A DNA stretch of 64,000 nt from Porphyromonadaceae bacterium UBA2751 (GCA_002353285.1 DEJJ01000022.1:568-64567), one strand, 5' to 3'. Shown: positions 42,201-50,980, counted from the first letter of the stretch. A program made the numbers and translations. The notes: generated by a model not told the origin, from the letters alone.

Positions 42201-44859
42201 CACTTGGCACTTCAGTCCCTCGTTGCCGCGCAAGGTAGTATATAATTTCGATGCTCAAGATCTCTCAGGCTGGCTCTATAGCAGGCCATCGTGGCAGCAC
42301 AAGTCGCTCACCACCAAGTCGGCATCAATCGCCGAGTTTAACACCTACGACGAGAGTTTCTTCGAGAACTACAGGTCTTATGCTATGCTGGGCGGAGGTC
42401 GTGGCATGGTGCTCTATGAGTCGGCTGTTGCCGATAATGTTGCGATGATGCCTATGGCCAAGAGTGCATCGGGCATTCGCGCACGCGGACTCGCCAGTGT
42501 CAATGGCATGGCCGAGCTCGATGGTGGTGTGGCCGCCGCCGAAGAAATGATGGACGTGGCCGAAGAAGCACCCGAACCTAAAGTGGACGAGGCTGCCCTC
42601 AAGAATGTGCAGGTGCGCGAGAGCGATGTGAAGGTGGCCCTGTGGCAGCCCATGCTCGTGAGCGATGCGCAGGGCAACGTGAGTCTGGAGTTCGACGCTC
42701 CTAATTTCAACACCACATGGCTAATGCAGGCGGTGGCCTATAATAACGCTCTTAACACCGACGTGCTCAAGCGCGAGGTGCTCACCAGCAAACCCGTGAT
42801 GGTGAAGTCGAGCCTGCCACGCTTCCTGCGTCAAGGCGACAGCGCCCAGCTGGCTGCAAGCTTGCAAAACAGCACCGAATCGGCCCTCAGCTGTGATGCC
42901 ATCATCGAGATATTTAATCCTCGCACTGATGAGGTGATAATGCGCCGCACATTCAACGAGAACATCGCTGCAAGCGGAACAAATACGCTGAAGGTAGATT
43001 GGGAAGTGCCCGACACAATCCCATTCGTAGGTTTCCGCGTGAAGGCTGCCACTGGCAACTTTGGAGACGGTGAGCAGGTGATGATACCTGTGCTGCCGGC
43101 CATCTCGCCAGTGATTGAGACCAAGCCATTCTACATTGATGCCGCCACTCCATCGTTCAACACTCAGTTGCCACAGTTTGCCCGCGACGCTCGCGTAACG
43201 CTTGAGTATTGCGACAATCCCGTGTGGTATTGCGTTCAGGCCTTACCCACCATTTTCAGCGACAACTACAACATTGCCACATCGCTTGTGCACAGCCTCT
43301 TTGCCGAGACCCTGGCACAGGGCATAGCCAAGTCGCAGCCCAACATCAAGGAGGCTGTGGACTACTGGAAACATAACGAGCAAGACTCATCGCTCGTGTC
43401 GATGCTCGCTCGCAACAGCGACCTCAAGATAGGCACGCTGCTGGCTTCGCCATGGGTGCGTGAGGCCGACCGCCAGACGCTGCGCATGTCGCGCCTTAAC
43501 GAGCTCTTCGACGAAGAAAAGATGGCTGCCGAGCACAAGCGCATCATCGATGGCTTGAAGCGCCTGCAGATGAATGACGGAGGCTTCCCCTGGTATCGCT
43601 ATCCAGGCTGCCAATCGTCGCTCTACACCACTGAGACTGTGCTCGAGATCATTGGCGAGCTGCGTCACTTGGGTTATCTCAAGGACGATGCCGACATCAA
43701 CGACATGGTGAAGCGTGCTCTTGTCTACTTCGATAAGGAGTACCTGCGCGTCTACAAGGAACACCTCAAGCACGACAAGAACAACCACAGTGGCTTCAGC
43801 GACTACGTGTATGTTCGCACTCTCTATCCCGAGACTCCCGTCACTGGCGAGAACCAGAGCATGCTCAAAAACTGCCTCAAGGCGATGACTAAGGACTGGA
43901 AAGGCACCAGCTTGGGCAACAAGGCCTACTATGCCCTTACACTCAACCGTAACAATTACCCCAAGGTGGCAAAGAGCATCGTTGAGTCTATTCGTCAGTA
44001 TGCCCTCATCAAGCCCGAGACTGGCATGTATTGGGACAACGTTCAAGCCGGATGGCGCTATCTCGACAAGGTGGCTGTGACCGCTACAATCCTGGAGGCG
44101 ATGAACGAGGTTGACCCACGTCAGCAGGAGATTGACCAGGTGCGCAAGTGGATGCTACTGATGAAGCAGACCAACGACTGGGGCTCGAGAAGCCTTGCTG
44201 CCGATGCCGTTTACAGCCTTCTCTCAACTGGCAGCAAGTGGCTTGAGCGCAACGATGCTCCAACCATTACAATCGACGGCAAGCCACTTGAATTTGACAA
44301 GGTCGACACCTATCTGGGCTACTGCCGCAAGGAGATTCCAGCCACATCGCTGGCTACGCTCCACATCGAGCGCAATGGGGCAAGCCCTGCCTGGGGAGCC
44401 ATCTACAGTCAGTTCAAGGCCTCGATGAGCGACATCAAGGAGGTGAGCATCTATGACCTGTCGATTCACAAGGAGTTCTATGCTTATAACACCGACGGCA
44501 CTTTGCGCAAGGTAGAGAACTTCAAGGTGGGCGACAAGATTCAGGTTCGCACTGTTATCAAGAACGCTAAGGATCTTGACTTTGTGACTGTGAAAGACGA
44601 GCGCGGGTCGTGCTTCGAGCCTCTCGACAAGCTTTCGGGCTACCGCTATGCCGACCATAGCTACTATTACCTCGAGATTAAGGACAGCGAGACCAACATC
44701 TTCTTCACGAGTCTCGACAAGGGCACGCACGTGATAAGCTACGACGTCTATGTCACAGCACCGGGCAAGTACAACGTGGGAATCGCTACGGCACAATGCC
44801 AGTACGCACCGCAAGTCACAGCCCACAGTGCTGGTTCAGTTGCTACAGTTGAGCCGTAA
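39286..44859 (+). CDS. Alpha-2-macroglobulin family protein without thioester motif
   Basis: An 1857-residue exported protein (signal peptide to about residue 24, LNAHAQDEPDF). It has MG-type beta domains, including MG2 at about 495-600 (SQVFTDLSIYRPGETMKFVVILHN), an A2M domain with VALWQPMLVSDAQGNVSLEFDAPNFNTTWLMQAVA (about 1110-1145) and a helical toroid (about 1310-1650). Bacterial macroglobulins trap proteases and often carry a CxEQ thioester. Here the matching place (VQALPTIFSDNYNIATSLVHS, about 1315-1335) has no CxEQ, so covalent trapping is not expected. A Met/Ala/Glu-rich low-complexity run (about 1045-1105) looks like a bait-like linker. It does not look like a lipoprotein and has no pbpC partner. 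A weak -7 box (TAAATCTG) is at 39265. Confidence 0.92.
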   Translation: MRKLISNLLILTIMGFFSLNAHAQDEPDFDYPQQVSKDALAQLKKAQKSGDGQMMVDALVRFSIAKGRISQESMDTIITQIEEVNKKEKRADYKALLNFLEACVFSNYRDAYVVHDRENAADEQPSGDYTEWDRAQFDTKIKELIHAALADEQALKQCPIGNYSKIFVDGDAMGATYVPTLMQALCLHCKALVPGDEALAKELDDRWLQSCTPGTPEWMWAATELDIFDDDFKEYEKYKDNEHSALLLLKSSATNHYVDYKEYVNRFPNSYYTAAVQNKIYQTERQYVNLSFPMHVSSTDSIKVTAYFNNVNNAELRIYRFPDKLLAQIENGTVKKYGVGDLELVRSHKIHSPGVVPFYKRVDQMLPPLPFGKYVILGAFMSGDGVETVSSEDRLHNAIVVHDVTMFGAGGEGFDDRVFAVDTRSGAPQQGVNFDITSYFNSYAKHGPVQVVADVDGSTQLPTDGSHRYLYHEIKATRGTDKYGPSLTYYPFTESEPNAYVSSQVFTDLSIYRPGETMKFVVILHNVTSKQMLPLDGEKVRVVLKDANHQGVDTLEVVTDAYGRIQGEFKIPTDRMNGRFSLNFTHGEKYKKYLKSHYVNVSEYKTPTFTVSFPDCRQVFTRNQPVKLTGKAMTYSGVPVPNAEVKLHLYRNEWSWWWRWSTTRGENIVDTIVTTDANGEFTLELPASKFKENESSHYYYNYVLDAQCTSDAGESQEGSHCFIIGSRRGVKLGGDMDYNNVAPVKLNLTFNSTDENDKSVDCYYKVQDENEKVVASGNFNSATPVVDLTKLPSGRYKVIVNMLGDDETTNCYLTLYRKGESTSPVKDNPLWMPSDGRRVDDKNMGHITIGCAQEAHIYYIATSRDKVEKQGWIKMKKGINDFTIELPSTPGGYLNIKFFSVAAGNVYQQSATLHSNVKAKALKVKVNSFRDKLLSGENEKWSFTLVDELDKPQPGAMLLEMMDKALNDLSDNTWHFSPSLPRKVVYNFDAQDLSGWLYSRPSWQHKSLTTKSASIAEFNTYDESFFENYRSYAMLGGGRGMVLYESAVADNVAMMPMAKSASGIRARGLASVNGMAELDGGVAAAEEMMDVAEEAPEPKVDEAALKNVQVRESDVKVALWQPMLVSDAQGNVSLEFDAPNFNTTWLMQAVAYNNALNTDVLKREVLTSKPVMVKSSLPRFLRQGDSAQLAASLQNSTESALSCDAIIEIFNPRTDEVIMRRTFNENIAASGTNTLKVDWEVPDTIPFVGFRVKAATGNFGDGEQVMIPVLPAISPVIETKPFYIDAATPSFNTQLPQFARDARVTLEYCDNPVWYCVQALPTIFSDNYNIATSLVHSLFAETLAQGIAKSQPNIKEAVDYWKHNEQDSSLVSMLARNSDLKIGTLLASPWVREADRQTLRMSRLNELFDEEKMAAEHKRIIDGLKRLQMNDGGFPWYRYPGCQSSLYTTETVLEIIGELRHLGYLKDDADINDMVKRALVYFDKEYLRVYKEHLKHDKNNHSGFSDYVYVRTLYPETPVTGENQSMLKNCLKAMTKDWKGTSLGNKAYYALTLNRNNYPKVAKSIVESIRQYALIKPETGMYWDNVQAGWRYLDKVAVTATILEAMNEVDPRQQEIDQVRKWMLLMKQTNDWGSRSLAADAVYSLLSTGSKWLERNDAPTITIDGKPLEFDKVDTYLGYCRKEIPATSLATLHIERNGASPAWGAIYSQFKASMSDIKEVSIYDLSIHKEFYAYNTDGTLRKVENFKVGDKIQVRTVIKNAKDLDFVTVKDERGSCFEPLDKLSGYRYADHSYYYLEIKDSETNIFFTSLDKGTHVISYDVYVTAPGKYNVGIATAQCQYAPQVTAHSAGSVATVEP

Positions 44860-44888
44860 CGATTGCTTGATGACGCTTAATTTTTTCA

Positions 44889-44921
44889 AGGTGAGGATTC
44901 TTGTGAGTCCTCACCTTTTTT
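44889..44921 (+). terminator. Rho-independent terminator of the macroglobulin gene
   Basis: A 9-bp stem AGGTGAGGA/TCCTCACCT followed by six Ts. Confidence 0.85.
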
Positions 44922-44935
44922 CAAGATAAATTCGT

Positions 44936-44943
44936 TAACTTTG
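44936..44943 (+). promoter_or_regulatory. -7 box of dinB
   Basis: TAACTTTG is only 9 bp before the ATG at 44953, which implies an mRNA with almost no leader. Confidence 0.75.
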
Positions 44944-44952
44944 CACTGCTTT

Positions 44953-46041
44953 ATGCAGCGCAAGATTATACATATCGACATGGATGCCTTCTTTGCCTCG
45001 GTGGAGCAGCGCGACAACCCCGAGTTGCGTGGCAAGCCCATTGTTGTGGGAGGCGACAGTGACCGTGGCGTGGTGGCTACGGCGAGCTACGAGGCGCGCC
45101 CCTACGGTGTGCACTCGGCAATGTCGATGCGCATTGCCAAGCGCCTGTGCCCACAGCTCATCGTGGTGCCAGGGCATTATCAGGTTTATAAGGAAGTGTC
45201 GCGGCAGATGCATGAGATATTTCATGAGTATACCGACCTGGTCGAGCCCATTTCGCTCGATGAGGCCTTTCTCGATGTTACCGAAAACAAGCCAGCCATT
45301 GAGCTTGCGGTTGACATTGCCCGTGAAATTAAGGCGAAAATTAAGGAGCGACTCAACCTCACCGCTTCGGCTGGAGTGAGCTACAATAAGTTCCTCGCCA
45401 AGATTGCCAGCGACCAGCGCAAGCCCGACGGGCTGTGCACCATCCATCCCAGCCGTGCTCAGGACTTTATCGACTCGCTGCGCATCGAGAAATTCTGGCT
45501 CGTGGGACCAAAAACTGCCGAGACGATGCACAAAATGGGCATCTCTACTGGAGCCGACTTGCGGGCCGTGTCGCTTGAGCATCTCACCCAAGTCTTTGGC
45601 AAGATGGGACAAGTGTTCTACAACTTTGCTCGTGGCATCGACAACCGCCCAGTCATTGTGGAGTGGGAGCGCAAGTCGATGGGCTGCGAGCGCACTTTCG
45701 AGCACGACATCTACACTGCCACTGCTGTGCAGGACCAGCTTGATAAAGCTGCAATCGAACTGGTGCGCAGGCTTGAAAAATACGGCTTTGAGGGTCGCAC
45801 ACTTACCTTAAAAGTGAAATTTCATGATTTCCGTCAAATCACCCGCTCCATTACCCAAGATAAGATATTGAAGGATAAACACGATATTTTCTCGCTGGCA
45901 CTCCAGTTGTTGCAGCAGGTTGACTACAGCGAGCATCCCATTCGCCTTCTCGGTCTCTCAGTTTCTCGTAGCACGCCACACGACATTCCATCCACAAGCA
46001 CCCGATGGGTCGAACTCGAAATACCTTTCCCTGAGTTGTAA
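44953..46041 (+). CDS. dinB: DNA polymerase IV (Y family)
   Basis: Error-prone translesion polymerase, 362 residues. It opens with RKIIHIDMDAFFASVEQRD (catalytic aspartates of motif I) and includes EPISLDEAFLDVT (motif with the D-E pair, about 98-110), the thumb with helix-hairpin-helix FWLVGPKTAETMHKMGI, and a little-finger domain from about 230. The longest frame starts with TTG at 44941 inside the -7 box, so the ATG at 44953 is the credible start. No clear beta-clamp motif (QLxLF) is seen at the extreme C-terminus. It ends 20 bp from the convergent rodA gene. Confidence 0.96.
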   Translation: MQRKIIHIDMDAFFASVEQRDNPELRGKPIVVGGDSDRGVVATASYEARPYGVHSAMSMRIAKRLCPQLIVVPGHYQVYKEVSRQMHEIFHEYTDLVEPISLDEAFLDVTENKPAIELAVDIAREIKAKIKERLNLTASAGVSYNKFLAKIASDQRKPDGLCTIHPSRAQDFIDSLRIEKFWLVGPKTAETMHKMGISTGADLRAVSLEHLTQVFGKMGQVFYNFARGIDNRPVIVEWERKSMGCERTFEHDIYTATAVQDQLDKAAIELVRRLEKYGFEGRTLTLKVKFHDFRQITRSITQDKILKDKHDIFSLALQLLQQVDYSEHPIRLLGLSVSRSTPHDIPSTSTRWVELEIPFPEL

Positions 46042-46060
46042 TCCCGTAGCAACTATTGCG

Positions 46061-47539
46061 CTACCAAGTGCCATATTCCGAGCGGACGGCATCAATGCGT
46101 AGCAAGATGAACAGCAGTATTGTGAATCCCCACAGCGATGAGCCGCCATAGGAGAAGAAGGGTAGGGGTATGCCTATCACAGGCACAACGCCAATTACCA
46201 TGCCTATGTTGATGGTTAGATGGAAGATGAGAATCGACGCCACGCAATAGGCATACACGCGCCCAAAGGTGGTGTGCTGCCGCTCGCCAATGGCTATGAT
46301 GCGAAGTATTAGAGTCAAGAATAGAATGAGCACAGCCGAAGTGCCAATAAACCCTTGTTCCTCGCCAATGGTGCAGAAAATGAAGTCGGTGTGCTGCTCA
46401 GGAACGTAATTGAGCTTGGTCTGCGTGCCTTCAAGGAACCCCTTGCCAGTGAGTCCACCCGAGCCAATTGCTATCCTCGACTGGTTCACGTTATATCCCT
46501 TGCCTTTCAGATCCTCCTCAATTCCTAATGAAATCTTTATGCGATTCTGCTGATATGGCTTCAAAGCATGGTCAAATGCTATGGTCACCGAGAACATGTA
46601 GATGATAGAAACCACAGCAAAGATTACCGTCATGAGCACCTTGTTAAGGTCGTCACGGAACATTCCTATGAGCAAGTAGATGAGCGAGAGCGGTATCACA
46701 GTGAAGAAGAATGCGTAGCCGTTGATGTGAACTCCCAGCGCGCTTAATCCCCAGGCAATTAGTGCGCATGCAATGTAGCCAATTGCAACATTGCGGCCAA
46801 GGATGAGCGAACGGCAGTAGACGAGTAGCATGAGCACAATCACAACCATGATGCACGTGAGCACGATAAAGGTGCCCAGTGGGATGCCCATAATGACTGT
46901 GCTGGCAAACTTGAGCACCAGCACAAAATAGCTCACAGCACACAGCAGGGCAAAGAGCACGAAGCCGTTCATTCCCTCACGGTAAAGCACCAGGATGAGT
47001 GAGAAATAAACGAGTGCGGAGCCTGTCTCGTTCTCAAGAATGATGCACATGATAGGCAACAGGATGATGCCAACAGGAGCAATGTAGGTGCGCCATCCAC
47101 GCAGCTGAAATCCATAGGTGCTAAATAGTTTTGCAAGTGCCAGTGCTGTTGCTGTCTTAGCAAACTCGGCTGGCTGCAGGCTCACCGCTCCAAACTTCAG
47201 CCATGAGTGTGAACCCTTGATGTTGGGTGACACAAATGCCGTGACGATGAGGATGATAATCATCACGAAATAGATGGGATAGGCGTAGGCCTCGTAGAGC
47301 CTGCGATCGATGAGCAACAGCGAGAAGCCTATCACAAACGAGAACCCTATCCACAAGAACTGCTTTCCCGAGTAGGTGTCGAAGTCGAACATGCTCAACT
47401 GGCTATTGCTTGTGGTGGTTGAGGCATAGATGCTCACCGCTCCTGCTACCACCATTATCAGGTATAGCAGCACTGTGAACCAGTCGACCGAGGCAAGCAG
47501 CCTGTTGCTGGCATCATCGTTATCCCTTGTAGTGGCCAT
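46061..47539 (-). CDS. rodA: Rod-shape SEDS glycosyltransferase RodA
   Basis: Membrane peptidoglycan polymerase of the SEDS family, which elongates the lateral wall with PBP2. The 492 residues form about ten hydrophobic helices. Signature parts are KGSHSWLKFGAVSLQPAEFAKTATALALAKL (about 105-135) and FIGTSAVLILFLTLI plus GIPLPFFSYGGSSLWGFT (about 460-477). The loop QSRIAIGSGGLTGKGFLEGTQ (about 358-378) matches the conserved extracellular region. The protein is longer than E. coli RodA (370) owing to extra helices in the middle. It overlaps mrdA by 20 bp as the last gene of the cell-shape operon. Confidence 0.96.
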   Translation of the reverse strand: MATTRDNDDASNRLLASVDWFTVLLYLIMVVAGAVSIYASTTTSNSQLSMFDFDTYSGKQFLWIGFSFVIGFSLLLIDRRLYEAYAYPIYFVMIIILIVTAFVSPNIKGSHSWLKFGAVSLQPAEFAKTATALALAKLFSTYGFQLRGWRTYIAPVGIILLPIMCIILENETGSALVYFSLILVLYREGMNGFVLFALLCAVSYFVLVLKFASTVIMGIPLGTFIVLTCIMVVIVLMLLVYCRSLILGRNVAIGYIACALIAWGLSALGVHINGYAFFFTVIPLSLIYLLIGMFRDDLNKVLMTVIFAVVSIIYMFSVTIAFDHALKPYQQNRIKISLGIEEDLKGKGYNVNQSRIAIGSGGLTGKGFLEGTQTKLNYVPEQHTDFIFCTIGEEQGFIGTSAVLILFLTLILRIIAIGERQHTTFGRVYAYCVASILIFHLTINIGMVIGVVPVIGIPLPFFSYGGSSLWGFTILLFILLRIDAVRSEYGTW

Positions 47540-49541
47540 CTCGTGTGATTATTGTGCCTGTGGGGCGTGTTAATATTGCTTGTTGTTGCTCTCTATTTAG
47601 TGGCAAGCCCTTGATGGGATTGCTCGGTAACTGATTGTGAGTTGTGAGTTGTGAGTTGTTGGTTGTGAGTTGCTCTTGTTCATCCTCGATGATAGATGGG
47701 TTCTCCTCGAGCCACTTGTCGCTCCACTTGTTGGCTCGCGACTCAATCTCATCGCTCTCACCGCGCAGGTAGCGTTCAAGCACCATGGCACCCAGTGGCA
47801 CTGCCACTTGAGCTCCAAAACCGCCATTCTCGACAAAGACGCAGATGGCAATCTTGGGGTCGTCCTTGGGAGCAAATCCCATGAACACCGAGTGGTCTCG
47901 TCCATGAGGGTTTTGCACAGTTCCTGTCTTGCCGCACACGTCAAGACCTGGCAGATTGGCTCCCTTGCAGGTTCCACCTGTAACTGCCATGCGCATGCCA
48001 GTAATCACGTTGTCGTAGTACTCGCGGTTGATATTTGGCCTGTGCTGCTGGGTGTATTCTTTTGAGATGCCTACGTCGCGAATCTGCTTCACAACATGGG
48101 GGGTGAAGTAGTAGCCTCGATTGGCAATGGTGGCGCTCAAGTTGGCAATTTGTAGTGGAGTTGCCATGATCTCGCCCTGACCAATGGCGATTGAGATGAC
48201 AGTGTTGGCCCCCCAGTTGCCTTTGCCCAGATGCTCGTTGTAGAACTTTGCATTAGGAATAAAGCCTCGGCTCTCGGCTGGCAGGTCGATGCCAAGCTTA
48301 TATCCATATCCCATTTCAACCATGTAGTTTTTCCACACGGTGAACGCCGAGTCGATATTAGTGTACTTGCGGTTGTTGAGCATGTAGTAAAGTCCCCAGC
48401 AGAAGTAACCATTGCACGAAGTTGCAAGTGCTGGCTGCAATGCTATGGGCGAGCCGTGGCCGTGGCATCCTATCTTCAGACCCTTGTTGATGTAGCCTCG
48501 ATAGCAGGGATAGGAAGTGTTGATATTGGTGATGCCCTCTTGCATGAATATCAGTCCTTGGGTTGGCTTGAAAGTAGAACCGGGAGGATAGGCCGCCATG
48601 ATTGAGCGGTCAAAGAGTGGCTTGCTGGGATCGCTCACGAGCTTGGCGTAGTTCTTGCCACGGTCTTTGCCCACAAGCAGCGACGGGTCGTAGTTGGGGC
48701 TGGTGACCAGTGCCAGCACTTCGCCTGTTTTGGGCTCAATGGCTACGATGGCGCCGCGCTTGCCTCGCATGATTTTCTCGCCAAACTGCTGCAGCTTGAT
48801 GTCGATGCTTAGTTGCAGGTCCTTGCCTGCAACTGGCGCCACATCGTCCTTGCCATCGTTATATTTTCCTTTAATCTTGCCTCGAGCATCCCTGATGAGT
48901 ATCTCTTTGCCCTTCACGCCACGCAAATATTTCTCGTAGCTCTTCTCCACTCCCAGGTCGCCTGTGTAGTCTCCAGGAATGTAGTAGTTGTCGGTGTCGC
49001 GTTCTATGTCCTCGGCGTTAACCTCTCGGATGTCGCCCAGCACATTGGCTGCTGCCAAATAGTTGTAGCGCCTGATGATGCGCTGCGAAATGTCAAAACC
49101 AGGGAAGCGGAACAGTATCTCCTGAAGGCGTCCGTAGGTTGTTGAGTCAAGATTTTGAACCAGTGGCTGTGGAGTAGTGGCACTATAGTTCTTGTTCTTC
49201 TTGGGGTCGCTCATGTTCTTCCACAGCAGGTCGAAGTCCTTGCGATCGAGTTTCAAGATTCGGCACATTGTGGTCGTGTCAAACTCTTGAACATCCTTGG
49301 GTACAAGCACCAGGTCGTAGGCAGGCTCGTTATAGACCACAAGGTTGCCGTTGCGGTCGTAGATTTGTCCGCGCGAGGGATGAGTAATTTTAGTGGATCG
49401 GGCATTGCTCACTGCAATCTCTCGGTATTTCTCGTCAAGAATCTGCAGGTTGAAGAGGTGGCACAGGTATATAGCGACAATGACGACTATAAAGCCGCCA
49501 ATCACAAACTTGCGTTTCTCTAAGTTATAATCTTTTCTCAC
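47520..49541 (-). CDS. mrdA: Penicillin-binding protein 2 (elongasome transpeptidase)
   Basis: Class B PBP that cross-links wall made by RodA; 673 residues starting at GTG. One membrane helix (about 12-30) anchors it. The pedestal domain follows, then the transpeptidase domain with SxxK in PPGSTFKP (about 318-325), SxN in SCNGYF (about 372-377) and KTG in CGKTGTVQNP (about 540-549). The last 45 residues include a stretch rich in Gln/Asn/Thr encoded by a TGTGAGTTG-type tandem repeat, which looks like spacer DNA recruited into the coding frame. It overlaps mreD upstream by 17 bp and rodA downstream by 20 bp. Confidence 0.96.
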   Translation of the reverse strand: MRKDYNLEKRKFVIGGFIVVIVAIYLCHLFNLQILDEKYREIAVSNARSTKITHPSRGQIYDRNGNLVVYNEPAYDLVLVPKDVQEFDTTTMCRILKLDRKDFDLLWKNMSDPKKNKNYSATTPQPLVQNLDSTTYGRLQEILFRFPGFDISQRIIRRYNYLAAANVLGDIREVNAEDIERDTDNYYIPGDYTGDLGVEKSYEKYLRGVKGKEILIRDARGKIKGKYNDGKDDVAPVAGKDLQLSIDIKLQQFGEKIMRGKRGAIVAIEPKTGEVLALVTSPNYDPSLLVGKDRGKNYAKLVSDPSKPLFDRSIMAAYPPGSTFKPTQGLIFMQEGITNINTSYPCYRGYINKGLKIGCHGHGSPIALQPALATSCNGYFCWGLYYMLNNRKYTNIDSAFTVWKNYMVEMGYGYKLGIDLPAESRGFIPNAKFYNEHLGKGNWGANTVISIAIGQGEIMATPLQIANLSATIANRGYYFTPHVVKQIRDVGISKEYTQQHRPNINREYYDNVITGMRMAVTGGTCKGANLPGLDVCGKTGTVQNPHGRDHSVFMGFAPKDDPKIAICVFVENGGFGAQVAVPLGAMVLERYLRGESDEIESRANKWSDKWLEENPSIIEDEQEQLTTNNSQLTTHNQLPSNPIKGLPLNREQQQAILTRPTGTIITRDGHYKG
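47635..47672. repeat. TGTGAGTTG simple repeat inside mrdA
   Basis: About five TTGTGAGTTG-like units (plus-strand reading) fall in frame within the C-terminal tail of PBP2 and encode an Asn/Gln/Ser/Thr-rich run (QLTTNNSQLTTHNQL). Such repeats are usually found between genes. Confidence 0.75.
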
Positions 49542-50043
49542 GTTCGGTACTCACTAAACTGTCGATACCAAAAATCAGTAATATAGATAGCACGCTGCTG
49601 GCAACGATGCGCAGCAGTGTGAGCGGGAAGTTGTGAAGAGTGAATGCTTGCGTTAAGAACAGCACTGCGCAGTACAGTGTCACCAGTGTGGCCATGTACT
49701 TGAGATAATTGGTGATTCCCAGTGAGTCCATCGACGGTATAGGGTCGTTGTCCTCGTCGTCCTTGAGAATGAACATGTTGTGAACGGGCCTGCGTGCCAT
49801 TGTCATGACGGTGCATGCCAGAGCGTTCATGCCCTGTGTGTTGTTGAACATGTCGACAAAAAGTCCAAACAGGAACGCTATCGTGAGTGTCCAGTTGAGT
49901 GAGTAGTTGACTGGCAATCGCAATATCAAGTAGATGTAGATTACTGGCATTGCAACTCCAAAGAGGATTATCTTGCTGCAAATCACCTGAGCAACAAGCA
50001 GCGCTACAAAGAGGATGAGAAAATGAAGCAAAGTGTTTTTCAT
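49525..50043 (-). CDS. mreD: Rod-shape protein MreD
   Basis: Small integral membrane protein of the elongasome, 172 residues with about five hydrophobic helices (LLHFLILFVALLVAQVI, VIYIYLILRLPV, LTIAFLFGLFVDMFNNTQGMNALACTV). The sequence is poorly conserved across phyla, so the call rests on size, topology, the FGLFVDxFNNTQGMNALA segment that recurs in Bacteroidetes MreD, and its place between mreC and mrdA. It overlaps mreC by 4 bp (ATGA). Confidence 0.9.
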   Translation of the reverse strand: MKNTLLHFLILFVALLVAQVICSKIILFGVAMPVIYIYLILRLPVNYSLNWTLTIAFLFGLFVDMFNNTQGMNALACTVMTMARRPVHNMFILKDDEDNDPIPSMDSLGITNYLKYMATLVTLYCAVLFLTQAFTLHNFPLTLLRIVASSVLSILLIFGIDSLVSTEREKRL

Positions 50044-50915
50044 CGTTTCATCCCTCCTTCCTCTTTAAGGCTTATCGCATCCTCGCTGTCGAGTTGCTTG
50101 AGTTCATCCTTCATGTTATTCTTTATCACATGCACATTGCTGAGCTTGGTGATTTTGCACGACAGCTTAACGATAAGTGTCATGAAGTTGTCTTCCTTGG
50201 TGGTGGGGGAGATACTCTCAACCACTCCAACCATGAATCCCTGCGGGAAACTCAGCGAGCTGCTGCTTGTGACCACAGTGTCGCCCACGTGGTAGTTGTC
50301 GACTTTGGGCAGGTCCTTGAGAATGGCATGGTCGGTTCTCTTGCCGTCCCACACAAGCAGGCCAAAGTTGCCATTGCCCTTGAGCTCGCAAGTGATTTTT
50401 GTGTCGGGGTGAAGCATCGACATGATGCGTGCCGAGTGGGTGTTGACGGCATCAACTATGCCCACCACGCCATTCATGTCCATCACTCCCATGTAGGGTT
50501 CAATGCCATCGGCACTGCCGCGGTCGATAGTGATATAGTTGGCTGGATTAACCACGCTGTTGCTTATCACGTGTGCCGAGATGAACGAGTAGTTGCCATT
50601 GCCACTCACGTTAGCACCAGGTTTTGCACCATATTTGAGCTCCAACTCGTTGAGCTGGTTCTTAAGCATTAGTATTTCCTGCTTTTGCAACGCATTTTGC
50701 CTGTGAAGGTCTTCATTTATCTCCTTGAGGTTGAAGTAGCCCGAAGCACCATTCACGCCCTTAGAAATTGCTGCCACAGTTCCGTTGGCCGAGGTGAGAT
50801 ACACGCTCTGCTGGTAGGGATTGGACTGGAACAGCAGTCCAAGGCTCAAAATCACGTAAAACGCGAAAATGAACCATGAGCTGTTCTTTATGAAGAAGTT
50901 AATTAAATTATTCAT
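50040..50915 (-). CDS. mreC: Rod-shape protein MreC
   Basis: Periplasmic scaffold that activates PBP2-RodA. The 291 residues have one N-terminal membrane helix (WFIFAFYVILSLGLLF, about 14-29), a coiled coil (about 62-95, EDLHRQNALQKQEILMLKNQLNELELK region) and a double beta-barrel (about 110-270) with YITIDRGSADGIEPYMGVM and GVVGIVDAV typical of the family. It is followed by mreD with a 4-bp overlap. A hairpin terminator-like element in the 107-bp gap after mreB may lower its expression relative to mreB. Confidence 0.95.
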   Translation of the reverse strand: MNNLINFFIKNSSWFIFAFYVILSLGLLFQSNPYQQSVYLTSANGTVAAISKGVNGASGYFNLKEINEDLHRQNALQKQEILMLKNQLNELELKYGAKPGANVSGNGNYSFISAHVISNSVVNPANYITIDRGSADGIEPYMGVMDMNGVVGIVDAVNTHSARIMSMLHPDTKITCELKGNGNFGLLVWDGKRTDHAILKDLPKVDNYHVGDTVVTSSSSLSFPQGFMVGVVESISPTTKEDNFMTLIVKLSCKITKLSNVHVIKNNMKDELKQLDSEDAISLKEEGGMKR

Positions 50916-50945
50916 CTCTTCAATCCTTCATGTGGATGCATAGCA

Positions 50946-50980
50946 CAAAAAAGGTGGGTTGTGTCGCATCGACCCCACCT
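50946..50980 (-). terminator. Terminator-like hairpin between mreB and mreC
   Basis: On the minus strand, an AGGTGGG/CCCACCT stem (50980-50974 with 50958-50952), with inner GTCG/CGAC pairing, is followed by TTTTTTGTG. There is no separate -7 box before mreC, so it probably attenuates rather than ends the transcript. Confidence 0.75.
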
